Positions 32,830 to 44,720 of a stretch of DNA of 64,000 nucleotides are shown in pieces; positions within the stretch are counted from its first letter, which is position 1, and each line of letters begins with the position of its first letter. Source of the DNA: Elmis aenea (lineage: Eukaryota > Arthropoda > Insecta > Coleoptera > Elmidae). The notes beneath the pieces are model-generated. The model was not told where the DNA came from and did not search any database. It saw nothing but the letters and a program-made list of their open reading frames with translations. The stretch covers positions 14,425,222 to 14,489,221 of the forward strand of contig OX393583.1 in assembly GCA_947652605.1 (NCBI GenBank). Direction: 5' to 3'. The translations under genes and the position numbers were made by a program.

Positions 32830-35386
32830 GGGGAGGGTGGGGCAAGATGACGTACGGGGCAAGTTGACGATCTCGATTTCTAATATCATGTGCATGCACC
32901 AACCCTACAGTAACCCAATGTTTATAACCTATCTATAGCCTAGTTGTAACATGCGCCAATAAATGGCGCTGGCCTCAACAGCAGACGAGCTATATCAGAA
33001 AATGATATTCCCGCCATGCTGATGTAAAATTGTTAGTGTAAAATATAAGGGTTTTTGCAAATACACAAGGTAAGAATCGAGTTTTTCCTCTTTTGCTACA
33101 TATTATAGACTGCTAGAATTGTGGTGATGTCTCACAATATGTTCAATAATCGATAACGCGTTTTAAAAATTTAAAAAAATATTGAGGTTAACTCGGGGGC
33201 AAGTTGGCGGAGGCAAGATGACGAATTCGTCAACTTGCCCCATTGTTACGTCAACTTGCCCCTAGATGATTACATTGGTCCTTATAAAAATGTTACGACT
33301 CTTGCAGATGGTAAGAAACTATGTTAAAAAGACTGATCGCCAATCCTGGTCGGAAGATGCGTTAATTACAGCACTTCATGCTATCGAGGAAGAAAATGTG
33401 ACAGTTAACTACGCCAGCCAAATATATGAAATACCGGAACCTACTCTTCGTAGATACGTGAAAAAACGTAGACTGAACGAACCGTTGCCTGTAAGTGCAG
33501 GTAGACATAAGGTTACTTTTAACGAGACACAGGAAAAAGAGTTTGCCACCTACCTTACCGATTTAAATACAAGGGCTTTTGGGCTCATCCGTAGAATGCA
33601 GAAAGCTCGCATATGAATTCGCGGAAATAAATAATATTAATCACCAGTTTAATAAAACTAGCAAGAAAGCCGGTAAAGATTGGTTAATTTCGTTCATGAA
33701 GCGTCAGCGTATTAGTTTGAGACAGCCGGAATCGACATCTTTAGGACGTTTGATGGTTTTAACAAAATTGAAGTCAACAGATTTTTTGACATATTGCGGG
33801 ACCTCAAAGAAAAGTACAACTTCGGAGCTGATAGAATTTACAATGCAGACGAATCCGGTATGTCCACCGTTCCTAATAAACAACCAAAGGTGTTATCGCC
33901 GAAAGGTAGCAGAAGGGTGGCAAAAGTAGCAAGTGGGGAACGTGGTAAAAATACCACGGTTGTTTGTGCAATGAATGCACAAGGTTGTTACGTTCCGCCT
34001 TTTTTTATTTTTCCAAGAGTGAGAATGCGGCCTGAGCTATTAAATGGGTGCCCCCCTAATAGTGACGGCGTAGCCCAGCAGAATGGATGGATGAATACAG
34101 ACACGTTTGTGCTGTATTTACAACATTTCATTAAATTTACCCATCCATCCAAAGAAAGTCCAGTGATGTTAATAGTTGACAATCACTCCTCGCATTGCTC
34201 ATTGGAAGCAATAAATCTGTGTAGAAGCAACGGAGTTATTATGATCGGACTGCCTCCTCACAGCACACACCGGCTGCAGCCTCTTGATGTGGGATTCTTT
34301 GGGCCCCTAAAAACGTATTATAGTCAGGCGTGTGATTATTTTCTTGTGAACAACCCGGGAAAGACAATTACCGACAGAGAAATTGGAAGACTGTTTGGAC
34401 AGGCGTATTTAAAATCTGCAACTGTAGGCACAGCAGTTAAAAGCTTCAAAAAATGTGGAATTGAACCATATAACCCCGGAATATTCGACGATGCAGATTT
34501 CGCACCTGCGTTAACAACCGAACGGGCTAATCCGGAGGTTGCTGATAGTCATGGAACTTTAGAAACAACGGGTGGAGACGCTGTGTCAAGTGACGACGAC
34601 GACGAACCCCTAATTAATTTAATGATTACAAACGACACTTCGAAAGCAGATTCGCCGACACTTGGTCCTTCTGGAGCACAGGATTTCGAAACGCAGAAAG
34701 TTCAAAATTTACCAGGGTCTTCTGGGGTACAAACGCCGAAGTCATCAAGAGCAGCGCATAGCTCTAAAACTTTTACGGAAATTAGACCATACCCAAAATA
34801 CAACCGACCACAAACCACGAGACGAAAGAAACAGAAATCTTGTGTGTTAACTGCTACGCCAAACAAGGAGGAACTTGAGGAGAAAGAGAGGACAAAAATA
34901 TGTAAAGTCTTAACTAAAACGGGAAAGTATGAGACAGTAAAACGCTCAGTTTTTAAAAAGTTATCATCAGCTAAAAGTGCTACTGCAAAAAATAAGAAAT
35001 ATTTGTGCCCCGGCTGTGGAGGACTCTATTCAGACCCTCCAACTGAAGACTGGATTATGTGTGTTCAGTGCTCTAATTGGTGGCACGAATCGTGCACAAG
35101 TTACAAGGGTGAAGGGGCATATAAATGCGATATATGTGCGTAATCGTCATCTTGCCCCTATATGTTCATTAACTTGCCCCATAGGTGGGGCAAGATGACT
35201 AAAATACACGGAGTGTGTTTTTATTTTTTCCTTCTTGTGTTTATACGATTTTTAGTTTCTCGTTTTTCTAGTATGTAGTAAACTCATATATGTATGTCAC
35301 CAATATATTTTGTTTTCAAAAAAAACTGTACAAATATTTTTTACTAACAATTTCCGTTAAGCTAGTCAACTTGCCCCACCCGCCCC
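32830..35386 (+). mobile_element. pogo/Tigger-like element 1, nearly complete
   Basis: Inverted ends GGGGAGGGTGGGGCAAGATG / CAACTTGCCCCACCCGCCCC are flanked by TA (32828-32829, 35387-35388). Subterminal GGGGCAAG(A/T)TGACG motifs repeat at both sides, including 33195-33260 and 35145-35200. The transposase gene is inside. Confidence 0.95.
33266..35143 (+). pseudogene. pogo/Tigger transposase with C-terminal PHD finger, two compensating frameshifts
   Basis: The protein starts in frame 33266-33616 with a psq-type helix-turn-helix (INYASQIYEIPE-like block, then TLRRYVKKRRL). It shifts to another frame for about 33590-33770 (CENPB-type DNA-binding block, SLRQPESTSLGR) and returns to the first frame to 35143. 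The DDE_1 domain shows YNADESG, LIVDNHSSH and HRLQPLDVGFFGP, so all three catalytic aspartates remain. The tail has an acidic linker and a zinc finger with the PHD pattern CPGCGG ... CVQCSNWWHESC ... CDIC. The two shifts are a one-base gain near 33580 and a one-base loss near 33755. About 620 residues if repaired. Confidence 0.92.
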
Positions 35387-35829
35387 TATCGATATTTCGT
35401 GGTATGGACAACAAAAGTGAGAGCGAGAAGCTTTTTTTTCAGTTTTTTACTAACTTTTTTAGCTTTCCGCCCCTTTTATATCGACCCCGCCCCCTTCTTG
35501 CTGCGTCTATGTTTTATTTCGTATTACCAGGGTACACAAAAATAGAACTGTAAAAGTGTTTTGAAGATATTAAACGCCATACTACGGGTGTACATAATTT
35601 GTTATTACAGAAAAATTATTTTGAAAGAACAAAGTTTTTATATAATTTACTGTTAGTAAAGATATTTATAATAAATTATGATAAGTTATGGAAGTATTAC
35701 AAAGACCTTAGCACAAAATAAGCGAAAATTTTTAAAATATCCCGGGGATTCCCGGGACAATACGTATTTCCTGTGAAATATAAAATAGCTTAAAATGGAC
35801 CGGGATTCCGGGAAAGAAACCCCACGTCT

Positions 35830-36790
35830 CGCTATGTTGTCGTCTTCTCCTCTTCCTGTTCCTCCGTTAAAGTATTATGATTTTTTAAGTTTTTTTTTCG
35901 ATTTCTTGTAAGTCCAATCATTACGTGTTCTTTTATGTTACCGGACTGTCTTTTAGTGGGCCATGTAGCCCCAGAATAACAAGGTTCACGATACAAAGAT
36001 TTTAAAATCGAAAAGAAAATTGTAGGATATAACTACATACAACGTCCGTCGTGACTCACCCTGTGCTATATGGTTTTTTGATGGTTAAATCACAATTGAA
36101 GTCGCTATAGTCTTGGACCCATTTTGTAGAACGGACAGTCCTTTGCATAGCTGTAATTTTATATTAAAAAAAATAATTGCAAAATCATTCAATTCTAAAT
36201 TCTGGTTTTAGAGAAAAACTATAATCGGGTGTTAAATGAGTTTAATTTAATGCATAATTTAAATTTGTTTAAATTAGCTGAAAGTTAATTTGTTAGCTAC
36301 ATTAAGTAAAGTGTTTTTGCATCAAAAAGTTCTTTAATTGCTCCAAAAATGTTCGTAAAACTCTGGTACAGTAATTAAAATTCCTATTAACGCATGTAAT
36401 GCATATTTTATTAGCTTCTGAATATTTTATCACCGATTTTCGTTCACTCTCATATTAAATTAATGTTATTTTACGTTTATAATAATTCATGGCATAAGCT
36501 CTAAAATAGCGGATTGCTGCATACTTTCAGTTTATTGCTATGGTCGTCTGCCAAAACGAAAAATTAACATCAAATACAAAAATACTTTATTTTTTGTATT
36601 GTTTTCAATTCTGTACCACCAATAAACATTTACAAAATATAGTCTGTTATCTGTCAAATGACCCAAAAAAATGTCGTCTACAAAAATCTTTCGCCAGCTA
36701 TTTTCAAAAAGACGTTAATGTCACCGTCGCTAAAAATACGCATCATCTTTACACTACTACATATTTTATACACTATAAATAAACTTTAAC
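35830..36790. other. No recognised gene
   Basis: AT-rich DNA; the 80-codon frame at 36540-36782 has no recognisable domain. Confidence 0.5.
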
Positions 36791-36794
36791 TTTG

Positions 36795-36965
36795 TAAATT
36801 ATATCATTACAAGATTCGCCCTGTCAAAGCTATCTCGATGGCGATGTCTAAGTTTAGATTAGGACCGCCCGGTATCGAGACGAAGCGGCACATGCCGCTT
36901 GAAAACCAGCCATACCTCGATTGGGCACTCTCCGGCTTTGTCCACTTTTTGGAAATGCGTCCTAT
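36795..36965. other. GC-richer island with short perfect hairpin
   Basis: This stretch is far less AT-rich than its surroundings and contains AAGCGGCA-CA-TGCCGCTT (36883-36900), an 8-bp stem with a 2-base loop. No protein or RNA family was recognised. Confidence 0.4.
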
Positions 36966-37599
36966 TACTATTGATTAATGGCGGCTATTAAAATAATGAG
37001 TTGCTTAAAAATAAATATCTTAATACACAACATTTCAGGTGTTTTCAGAAGTAGATACAAAACGAAATGATTTGTATCTCGCCCATAAAACTTGGGAGGT
37101 ATTTAGTTATCGGATATTATTAATAAGATTTTAATGACGTAAGGTAGGCTGTGATCAGGGCCAGATCTAACTTTTCCGCAGCCCTGTGCAAAAATGAATT
37201 TTGCCTCCCTTTATATTAAATTATAATGTATTTTTTTAAATATAATTTTTGACAGTGAGTGTAATTTTTGCAGTTATTTGTTGAATAACAAGTCTTTTGT
37301 TTCATAAAAAAAATTTAATTCTTAAAATAACTAACATAATAATACAATTAAATATACAGTGTGTCCAAAATGAATGGAATATGCTATATATGTCCGTAAA
37401 TATCCACTTTAGGGAAAAATGTTTTGAATAAAAGTTGTTTGGTACTTAGTTTTCCACCATAAGACAAAATTATTTTTTTCGGATAACAAAAGCGCAATGA
37501 AAAACAATTGATTTTTTTTTAAATGACAAGGTACCCCTATATTATACACTCATTTGATAGATAATTTTTTTCTCTTTTCTATAACGCAAAACTGTAGTA

Positions 37600-38255
37600 C
37601 CCTATCCCACGGCTTGCGTAGTAAAGCGTGCCACTTTCAAATGTCGTCTCCCTCGCAATGCGTGCTAAAGTGTAGTGACTTTTTAAAAAGCAATAGTATG
37701 CCATCTATCGACGTAATTGGCAACTATGCGACATTTCTGTATACTAGAAAGTTTCCTTTAATAGACATTGTCACCTTTTAAATTCAAAAAAGGGCGGAAC
37801 TCTTACAGCAGTTGATAGGCAATTACACATCTCTGAAACGCCGGGGAAGAAAACATTCTCTATCTCCATCTTGCCCTCTACCAAAAAATTATAATATTTC
37901 AAAATTTGAGGGAAGGGTGAAGTCCTGCGTATTCTGCATTAATTAAAAAAAAAGAACACCAGCAGGAAGAGCAGTTCAGAGTGCTTTTAAATGCCTACAA
38001 TGCAATCTGTGTCAAGTGGGGTGTTTTCTCCAGTAGGTATCATGCAGAGAAGGGAGTTCCAGTGAGCAAGTAGGTGGTTGAATAATTTTTTTATATAAAT
38101 TTCATGATGTTGTTATTGTTATGTGAAAATTAGAATAGTTTATGTTAACTTATAAGTTTTCGAATAAATAATTCAAACGTTAATTTTATTTAGCAAGAAC
38201 AATACTTTGTTTTACACATATAACTGCCCAAATAATATCTGTGGGAAAGGGTTAA
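37600..38255 (+). mobile_element. piggyBac relic, second copy
   Basis: The left end CCCTATCCCACGGCTTGCGT and right end ATCTGTGGGAAAGGG match, in reverse order, the termini of 31412-32019. TTAA is intact on the right (38252-38255) and lost on the left. The empty site can be read in the foldback at 49619-50367 (TTAAGCAACTTTTTGAG in the inverted loop). Confidence 0.82.
37915..38070 (+). pseudogene. piggyBac transposase C-terminal cysteine-rich domain
   Basis: The translation shows VKSCVFC, then KKRTPAGRAVQSAFKCLQCN and a further CxxxxC-type segment ending before VPVSK-like residues. This is the zinc-binding C-terminus of a second type of piggyBac transposase. A stop and a frame change interrupt it. 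It differs in sequence from the domain at 2133-2287, so two piggyBac families are represented. Confidence 0.7.
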
Positions 38256-38739
38256 GCAATTTTTTGAAAAAAAGGTAAAAATTATTTTAATTGATTAGTA
38301 TTTATTTCTAACAAAAACATCATAAGATGATAAGAACTAAAATTTTTTGACGAAATCTACAATAAGTGTTCAAACTGTGAACCATTTACAGCTTTGCAAT
38401 GATAAATTCGGTTTTTAAACCCGTTTATAACATTCCCAGCCATTTAAAGTGTCATTTCTCTAATACAATCTTTTAAATTTTCGATATTCTCCGGCCTCTT
38501 AGCATAAACTTAATTTTTTAGGTGACCCCATCAAATGAGTATAATATAGGGGTACCTTGCCATTTAAAAAATTTTAATTGTTTTTCATTGCGCTTTTGTT
38601 ATTGGAAAAAAAAATCCAAACTTTGTCTTATGGTGGACAACTAAGTACCAAACAACTTTTATTCAAAACATTTTTCCCTAAAGTGGATATTTACTGACAT
38701 ATATAGCAATTTCCATTCCTTTTGGACACACTCTCTGTA

Positions 38740-39490
38740 TAAGAAGGAGGTAGGTACATTTCTTTTTTCTCATAAAAAAACACAACACATAAATTATTTC
38801 TTTTAAATTAAGTAATTAAAAAACAACGTTAACAAAATATTTTACTGCTTGCGGAGGAACTGTTTCGCGAGGGAAGTTCAAATTGTAATATGCGAGTTTT
38901 TACTTTCCGCTCTCATTTTTGAATTTTGCATGATTTCCACGAAAATTAGTCAAGGTTTTATTTTTCATAACCCTTGTTTAGTGTCCTCGAAACTTCGGAG
39001 AAAAATGGACACCTTATTTTACCATGCAAAATTAATTAGTTGCAAACGTTGGCTCCTCTGATTATTTTAAGACAAAAGTGTAACCATAAAAGTTTTTCAC
39101 AATCAAAAACTAGGTAAGATTCTTCACTTGCATTTTTAATTTGGTTAGCATTTTTGCTTCCATGCGTTAACATCAGCAGAATGGCACAATTTTTAAATTT
39201 TTATAAGCATTTTTCACTTTTCTACGATTATTTGAAATTTCTTCAAATAAAAAGAAATAGGAAATAAATAACCGCTATCTTGCTTGCATGATAGTAAGTT
39301 TATTTTGATCTAAATTTTAAAAGTGCTTTTGGCTTTATTATTCGGAAAATAAAAGCGTTTAAAAAACTGTCTAATCTTGATTTTGTTCAAATGGAAGGAT
39401 AATCTATGTACGAGTAGAATTTTCAACCTTTCTTTAGTCTAAAACACATTTTTTAATGTCTATACGGTCTAAACGGGAACCAATAAGATT
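38740..39490. other. No recognised gene
   Basis: AT-rich sequence; the 70-codon frame at 38849-39061 shows no domain. Confidence 0.5.
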
Positions 39491-39495
39491 CTTAC

Positions 39496-39660
39496 AGGAG
39501 AAGGAGAAGGAGGAGGAGGAGAAGGAGAAGGAGAAGGAGACAGAAAAAAAAATAAGAATAAAAAGAAGAAGAAATGAAAAAGAAAAGATGAAAAAGAATA
39601 AAAAGGAAACAGAATAAGACAAAGAAAAATTAAAGAAAAAAAAAGAAAAAGAAGGCGACA
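39496..39660 (+). repeat. Polypurine tract
   Basis: About 165 bases are almost purely A and G on the + strand, first GGAGAAGGAGGAGG-type triplets, then AAAAAGAA-type runs. Long purine/pyrimidine asymmetry of this sort can form triplex DNA. Apparent minus-strand frames rich in Ser and Phe are its artefacts. Confidence 0.9.
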
Positions 39661-39760
39661 ACAATATACTTCAAGACGTGACAAAAGAAGAAAAAAAATA
39701 AGGAGAAGAACAAACTACTATTTTTGACTACACGATGTTGAGGTTTCATAACCAAATATA

Positions 39761-40205
39761 CAGGGTGATTCATTAGTGCGTCGGGCTTTCATAGCGCCCC
39801 GCCCGTAGGAGATAGAAAAAAAACTTAAATACATAAAGTTATTGGTTTGAAAAGATCTACGTCATAAAATTATTTTCATCTATACAGGGTGTCCCATTTT
39901 TGCGCTAAAACAAAAACAAAGATTTTTTTAAATGGAACACCCTGTATATTTTTAGGTCATCGGATGTCATTTTTTAACCTCTACATGATTATCTGTTTGT
40001 TTTTTGATTTAGTGCCAGTGTTGCCAACTTATTAATTTTTTTCCGAAAAATCTTACACAAGCAGGCTTAACTTTAAAAAATCGTAGCCACCTCGTTTTTT
40101 AAAGTTAAGAAATAAGTTTTAGCAATAATGTTAGTCCAGTTGGGGAGCCACATTTTAAAAATAAAAAATTTAAATTTATTAACACAGGGTGTTCACAAAA
40201 AAATG
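39761..40205. mobile_element. Cluster of half foldbacks
   Basis: CAGGGTGATTCATTAGTGCG at 39761, CAGGGTGTCCCATTTTTGCG near 39886, ACACCCTG ending 39944 and CAGGGTGTTCACAAAA near 40186 are family termini without complete partners. Confidence 0.55.
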
Positions 40206-40664
40206 CCAAACTTTCCAAATTTCAAAGTGACATAACTCATTTTCTTCAAATGTAAACACCCTTATTTTATTTTACTACTCGATAGCTTTTTTTCTCCCCT
40301 TCAATTTTTATGAGGGGTGTCCTATGTCTAAACCCCGTAGTTGTTGAGATATTCAATACTTTTCAAAAAAGTAGCCATTTAATTACATTTTTATGCACCG
40401 AATTAGGCCGCGCTGATGCAAAACAAGTGCCAAAATGTAAGCAAGTGTCAGCTTGACATTTGAATAAATTTAAAATTTAAGTGGATATTAACTATGTAAT
40501 AAAATTAATCGTTTTTATTCATAAACTATGGAAAGTAACAAATTGAAAATACATAAAAGATAAACGACTACAATAAATGTTCGAAATGTCTTCCATTTTT
40601 AGTAAAAGTGAACCCACCAGGTGGCCTGCCAGCTCACCTGATTTGACTAAACTTTGACTAAAAA

Positions 40665-41175
40665 TGATTGGAAGCCGAGTATCTATTACAATTATTGGTT
40701 TGTATCAATTACAATTTATTCCAATCAATTACAATTTTTGGATTGGAAGCAGAATATCTATTACAATTATTGGTTCCCATCAATTACAATTTTTGATTGA
40801 AAGCCGAGTATCTATTACAATTATTGGTTCGTATCAATTACAATTTATTCCAATCAATTACAATTTTTGGATTGGAAGCCGAATATCTATTACAATATTA
40901 TTGGTTCCCATCAATTACAATTTTTGATTGGAAGCCGAGTATCTATTACAATTATTGGTTCGTATCAATTACAATTTATTCCAATCAATTAAAATTTTTG
41001 GATTGGAAGCCGAATATCTATAACAATATTATTGGTTCGTATCAATTACAATTTTTGGACTGAAAGCCGAATATGTATTACAATTATTGGTTCCTATCAA
41101 TTACAATTTTTTGGATTGGAAGCCAAATTATCTAGTACAATTATTGGTTCATATCAATTACAATTTTTGGATAGC
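40665..41175. repeat. Minisatellite with higher-order unit of about 130 bp
   Basis: Starts of the motif ATTGGAAGCCGA occur at 40667, 40742, 40796, 40871, 40927, 41002, 41059 and 41115. Spacings alternate 75 with 54-57 bases, so a long and a short monomer form a dimeric unit repeated about three times; the last units are short ones only. Frames across it are repeat artefacts. Confidence 0.9.
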
Positions 41176-41184
41176 AAACCGATT

Positions 41185-42680
41185 TTGTTATAACCAGGTC
41201 GGAACCTGACAATTTTCCTAATGAACGCAAAGAAACTTTCAATGCAAGTTGTCAATTACGAAGACAAACTTTATTAGCAACAGCTAGTATTACAATTTTA
41301 GACACATTTGGCAAGACACACCAGTGCAAAGCAATGTTAGATTGTGGTTCACAATCTCATTTCATAACAAAACAATTATGTGATCAGCTGGGTTTACAAA
41401 AAATGAAGACAAATGTATCAATTATTGGCATTAATCAATACACATCTACAATTAAAGCAAGAGCTAACAATTTTCAGACAAAGGTGCCATGTTTTGTTAT
41501 TTATTGATACTATAAGCGAAAATTCATGTAAACAAGAAGTAAATTTAGATGAATTAGGGATTCCTTCCAACATCTCATTGGCAGATCCTCAATTTGGACA
41601 AACCAAGCAAGTTGACATACTACTTGGAAGCGCATTGTTCTGGGATATCCTAAGAGAAGGAAGAATTTCCCTAGGCAAAATTAAACCTATACTACAGAAC
41701 ACAATATTTGGATGGTTGTTGCGGGCAATTCGCAACTTCCTGCAAATAATTCAATTTTACAATGTCACTTGAGTAAAACTAGTGACATACAGAATCAACT
41801 TCAACGATTCTGGGAATTAGAAGAATATTCAAAACCAATTTTATCCCCTGATAAAAGCAGGTGTGAAGAACCTTTTATGAAAACAATTTCAAGAGACAAA
41901 AATGGTCGATATGTTGTCGCAAAACCAGAAGATAAAAGATTTCAAAAAATTATTTTTGACAAAGGTAGATTACAAGGTTTATGTCCATCTTAGATGAAGA
42001 TGATCTATTAAGAATAGGTGGTAGATTTCAATAGGAAGCATACATCCTATTCTATTATCAAGCAAATACACATTGTCTCAATTTAGTAAAAATACCGTGC
42101 GCCAATGTCTCAAGTGCTTTAGGGTCAATCCAAAAAGTATACCGCTATTAATGGGCAATTTTTATCATATCGAGTCAATCCAGTTTTTGACAATCACTAT
42201 TACTGGCATCGATTTTGCCGGGCCATTTACATTACGCCAAAAAACTTGGTCGTATAAAAAAAAAATGTTAAAAACATTTAAATGCTATATTTGCCTTTTC
42301 ATTTGCAAAACGACAAAGGAAATTTCATTTAGAATCTGTCACTGAATCATTAATTGCTACCTTAAAAAGAATCATTGCAAGACCATCACAAATACATTCA
42401 GATAACGGAACAACTTAAGTTAGGGCAAGCAAAGAATTAATTGCATTAGGTAAATTTATCACTCATGATAAACAATCACTAGGTATAGGTACAATGACAT
42501 TTTATACCTCCGTATTTTCCAAATGTTGGGAGTTTAAGAGCAGCTGGTATAAAATCAACATAATTTCATTTAAAGAAAATTATAGGAAACACACACCTAT
42601 AACATTTGCAATTTTTTTAACATTGCTAGTTACAATTGAAACCATTTTAAAATGTATTATACCATTTACGTTTGAATTCG
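41185..42680 (+). pseudogene. BEL/Pao retrotransposon pol relic, reverse transcriptase deleted
   Basis: Order of blocks: aspartic protease of the DUF1758 type (RRQTLLATASITILDTFG, then MLDCGSQSHFITKQLC with the active-site D changed from the usual DTG/DSG to DCG); the protease C-terminus with QVDILLGSALFWDILREGRI and FGWLL; the following VAGNSQLPAN and QRFWELEEYSKPIL; then directly integrase pieces, including ITGIDFAGPFTLRQ, HLESVTESLIATLKRIIARP and HSDNGTT. The whole reverse transcriptase and RNase H are missing between about 41990 and 42000. Several frameshifts and stops interrupt the coding sequence. A hAT MITE starts at 42688, and the element continues beyond it. Confidence 0.85.
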
Positions 42681-42687
42681 ATTTATA

Positions 42688-44200
42688 CAGGGTGGATAAA
42701 AATCATGATTTAAAAAAAAATAAAAAAAATCGATTTATTTGATTTAAATCAGATTTTTTTGATTTAAATCAAATGTACCATATAATCGAATTTAGTGACA
42801 TATTCACATGCTATTTCTGTTTGAATTTTTGTCAAAATGAAAAATTAAATATAATGATTAAGAATTTTTAAAAAATCAGTGCTAAATGGTGATGTTTAAT
42901 TAATTATATACAGGGTGAGTCCTTAGTGCGGGATCGGTCGATTGTGGCTAACGGCTTGAGACATGGTTGAATCAAATGCTATTTTATACAGTTTTTTCTA
43001 AACAATAAAAATATTTTCAAATATACCGGGTGAGTCACCTTTCTGGGACTAATAGCAACTTTTATATTTCAAATGAAACACCCAATTTTTTATTTAATAT
43101 TTTTGACCGCCTTAATTTTAGCTTTGCATCAATATAAAATACTACAGGTTTTTATACGGCGTTGTAAAAAAAAATTAATTTTCTAAATTAATTAAGGTTT
43201 TAGGTAAGTCTTTATTTAAAAAATTCTCCTGAAGTTATTTTGAAGTACAGAGTTTTAATTTGGTATGGACATGTAGAAAAAAATTCTCTGTTCGCTCGAT
43301 ATGAAAAAATTTGAATCACAAGGAGTGTTTATAAATAGGTGGCAACTTCCATGATTTTCAAAAGCTCAACTCGATTTTTTCAAAGGCGAACCCCTGTATT
43401 TTTTATGTCATCGAATTCGTCTTTAAATAAGCTTCATATTTTGTTAAGTATGTCCTATACCCAAAACTCATACTTTTCGAGATATTCGACATTTTTTTTC
43501 AAATCGTTATTGAAGCAATAGAGTGCCATGGAAATTGAAAAACTGACTGTTCACTTCGCTAATGTCAAAAACCTGTCATTTATTTTTTGAATTATTGCAT
43601 TTCCACAATGAATATTACTTTACAAGAGCAAATTGATATGGTTTATTCACCATTTCGTGTATTTATTTACTAATAGTAATACAATTTTGTTTTATTTTAA
43701 ATATTATACTGTATCTACTCATATAATCTGTGATTTAAATTGATAAATTTAAAAAAAAATATCACTTGATTTAAATCAATGATTTTTTTAAAAAAATCAC
43801 TTGATTTAAATCATGATTTAAATCGTGATTTAAATCAATTGATTTAAATCTGCTCAACCCTGCAATAGAGTGCCATGGAAATTGAAAAAACTGACTGTTC
43901 ACTTCGCTAACGTCAAAAACTTGTCATTTATTTTTTGAATTATTGCATTTCCACAATGAATATTACTTTACAAGAGCAAATTGATATGGTTTATTCACCA
44001 TTTCGTGTATTTAATTACTAATAGTAATACAATTTTGTTTTATTATAAATATTATATTGTATCTACTCATATAATTTAAATTGATAATATTTTTAAAAAA
44101 ATCACTTGATTTAAATCAATGATTTTTTTATAAAATTACTTGATTTAAATCATGATTTAAATCGTGATTTAAATCAATTGATTTAAATCTGCTCAACCCT
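42688..44200. mobile_element. hAT MITE derived from the element at 60075-62697
   Basis: Ends CAGGGTGGATAAAAATCATG / CTGCTCAACCCT and many TGATTTAAATCA motifs match the autonomous-type element at 60075. The 8-bp duplication is GATTTATA (42680-42687, 44201-44208). About 220 bp of the left end is shared with that element. It carries a 347-bp tandem duplication (from 43515 and again from 43862) and half foldbacks from 42911. Confidence 0.93.
42911..43515. mobile_element. Half foldbacks within the MITE
   Basis: CAGGGTGAGTCCTTAGTGCG after TA at 42909 matches the fragment at 6776; another CGGGTGAGTCACC terminus follows near 43029. No right arms were seen. Confidence 0.55.
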
Positions 44201-44208
44201 GATTTATA

Positions 44209-44720
44209 CTAATATTTTAACATGTATTGTAATAATTACTTAAGACATTTTGTGACATGTAATTTATTAGGATTATTTTAGACTGTTCGTCAAGGCCCCG
44301 GGGCATGTTAACTATTTAATTTAGATAGCCATGTTATTTATGTATGTTGCTATGGTATAGAAAAAATGTTCCTAAGAATAATAACTTCAAACTATTTAAA
44401 TACAGTCAATTTTTTCAATTTTCAAAACTATTTAACACTCAATATTCTGCGGTGCTACCCTATAATTCATACAACGGGTAACATGATAAATTTCGATAAT
44501 CTCATGCATAAAACCAATACGTCGCAGCGTCGCACTTCCATTGTGTACGATCATTTTCTTCAAACGGCTTCTTCACGCAGTAGCATTACTATTTAACGGT
44601 CCATGATACATTAATTTTTATTGCATCTCAGATATTGTGTTCTTTACATAATTTGAATGTGCGTAACACTGTCGAAAACAGTGGAAAGTCGCAGCTACCA
44701 AGTCTGACTCTACTAATTAC
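44209..44720 (+). mobile_element. BEL/Pao 3' end and LTR
   Basis: After the MITE the BEL sequence resumes. A purine/GC-rich AAGGCCCCGGGGCA precedes TGTTAACTATTTAATTTAG at 44306, which looks like a polypurine-tract-type junction followed by the 3' LTR. The LTR's right edge is not clear; no 5' LTR was found upstream of 41185. Confidence 0.5.

Larger units (their letters stand above)
30943..35820. mobile_element. CCCGGGA-rich element interrupted by several insertions
   Basis: About 85 bp at 30943-31028 (CTTCCGGGATCCCGGGACC, then TATTTCCCGGGAAA, then TTGTCCCGGGAA) recurs inverted at 35735-35820, giving long imperfect ends like those of the hAT element at 23759. The flanking duplication is not clear. 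Inside lie a Penelope-like dimer, a piggyBac relic and a pogo element. A middle CCCGGGAAAG block is seen near 32330. Confidence 0.6.
37357..38737. mobile_element. TA-flanked foldback holding a piggyBac relic
   Basis: CAGTGTGTCCAAAATGAATG at the left is matched inverted at the right (TTTTGGACACACTCTCTG), with TA at 37355-37356 and 38738-38739. The same family is complete at 49619-50367. The loop sequence runs in the opposite orientation in the two copies. Confidence 0.9.

Noticed and set aside
39434..39684. Ser/Phe-rich minus-strand frames
   Set aside because: They are the complement of the polypurine tract.
40664..41063. Two frames of about 88 codons with repeated residues
   Set aside because: They are translations of the minisatellite in two phases.
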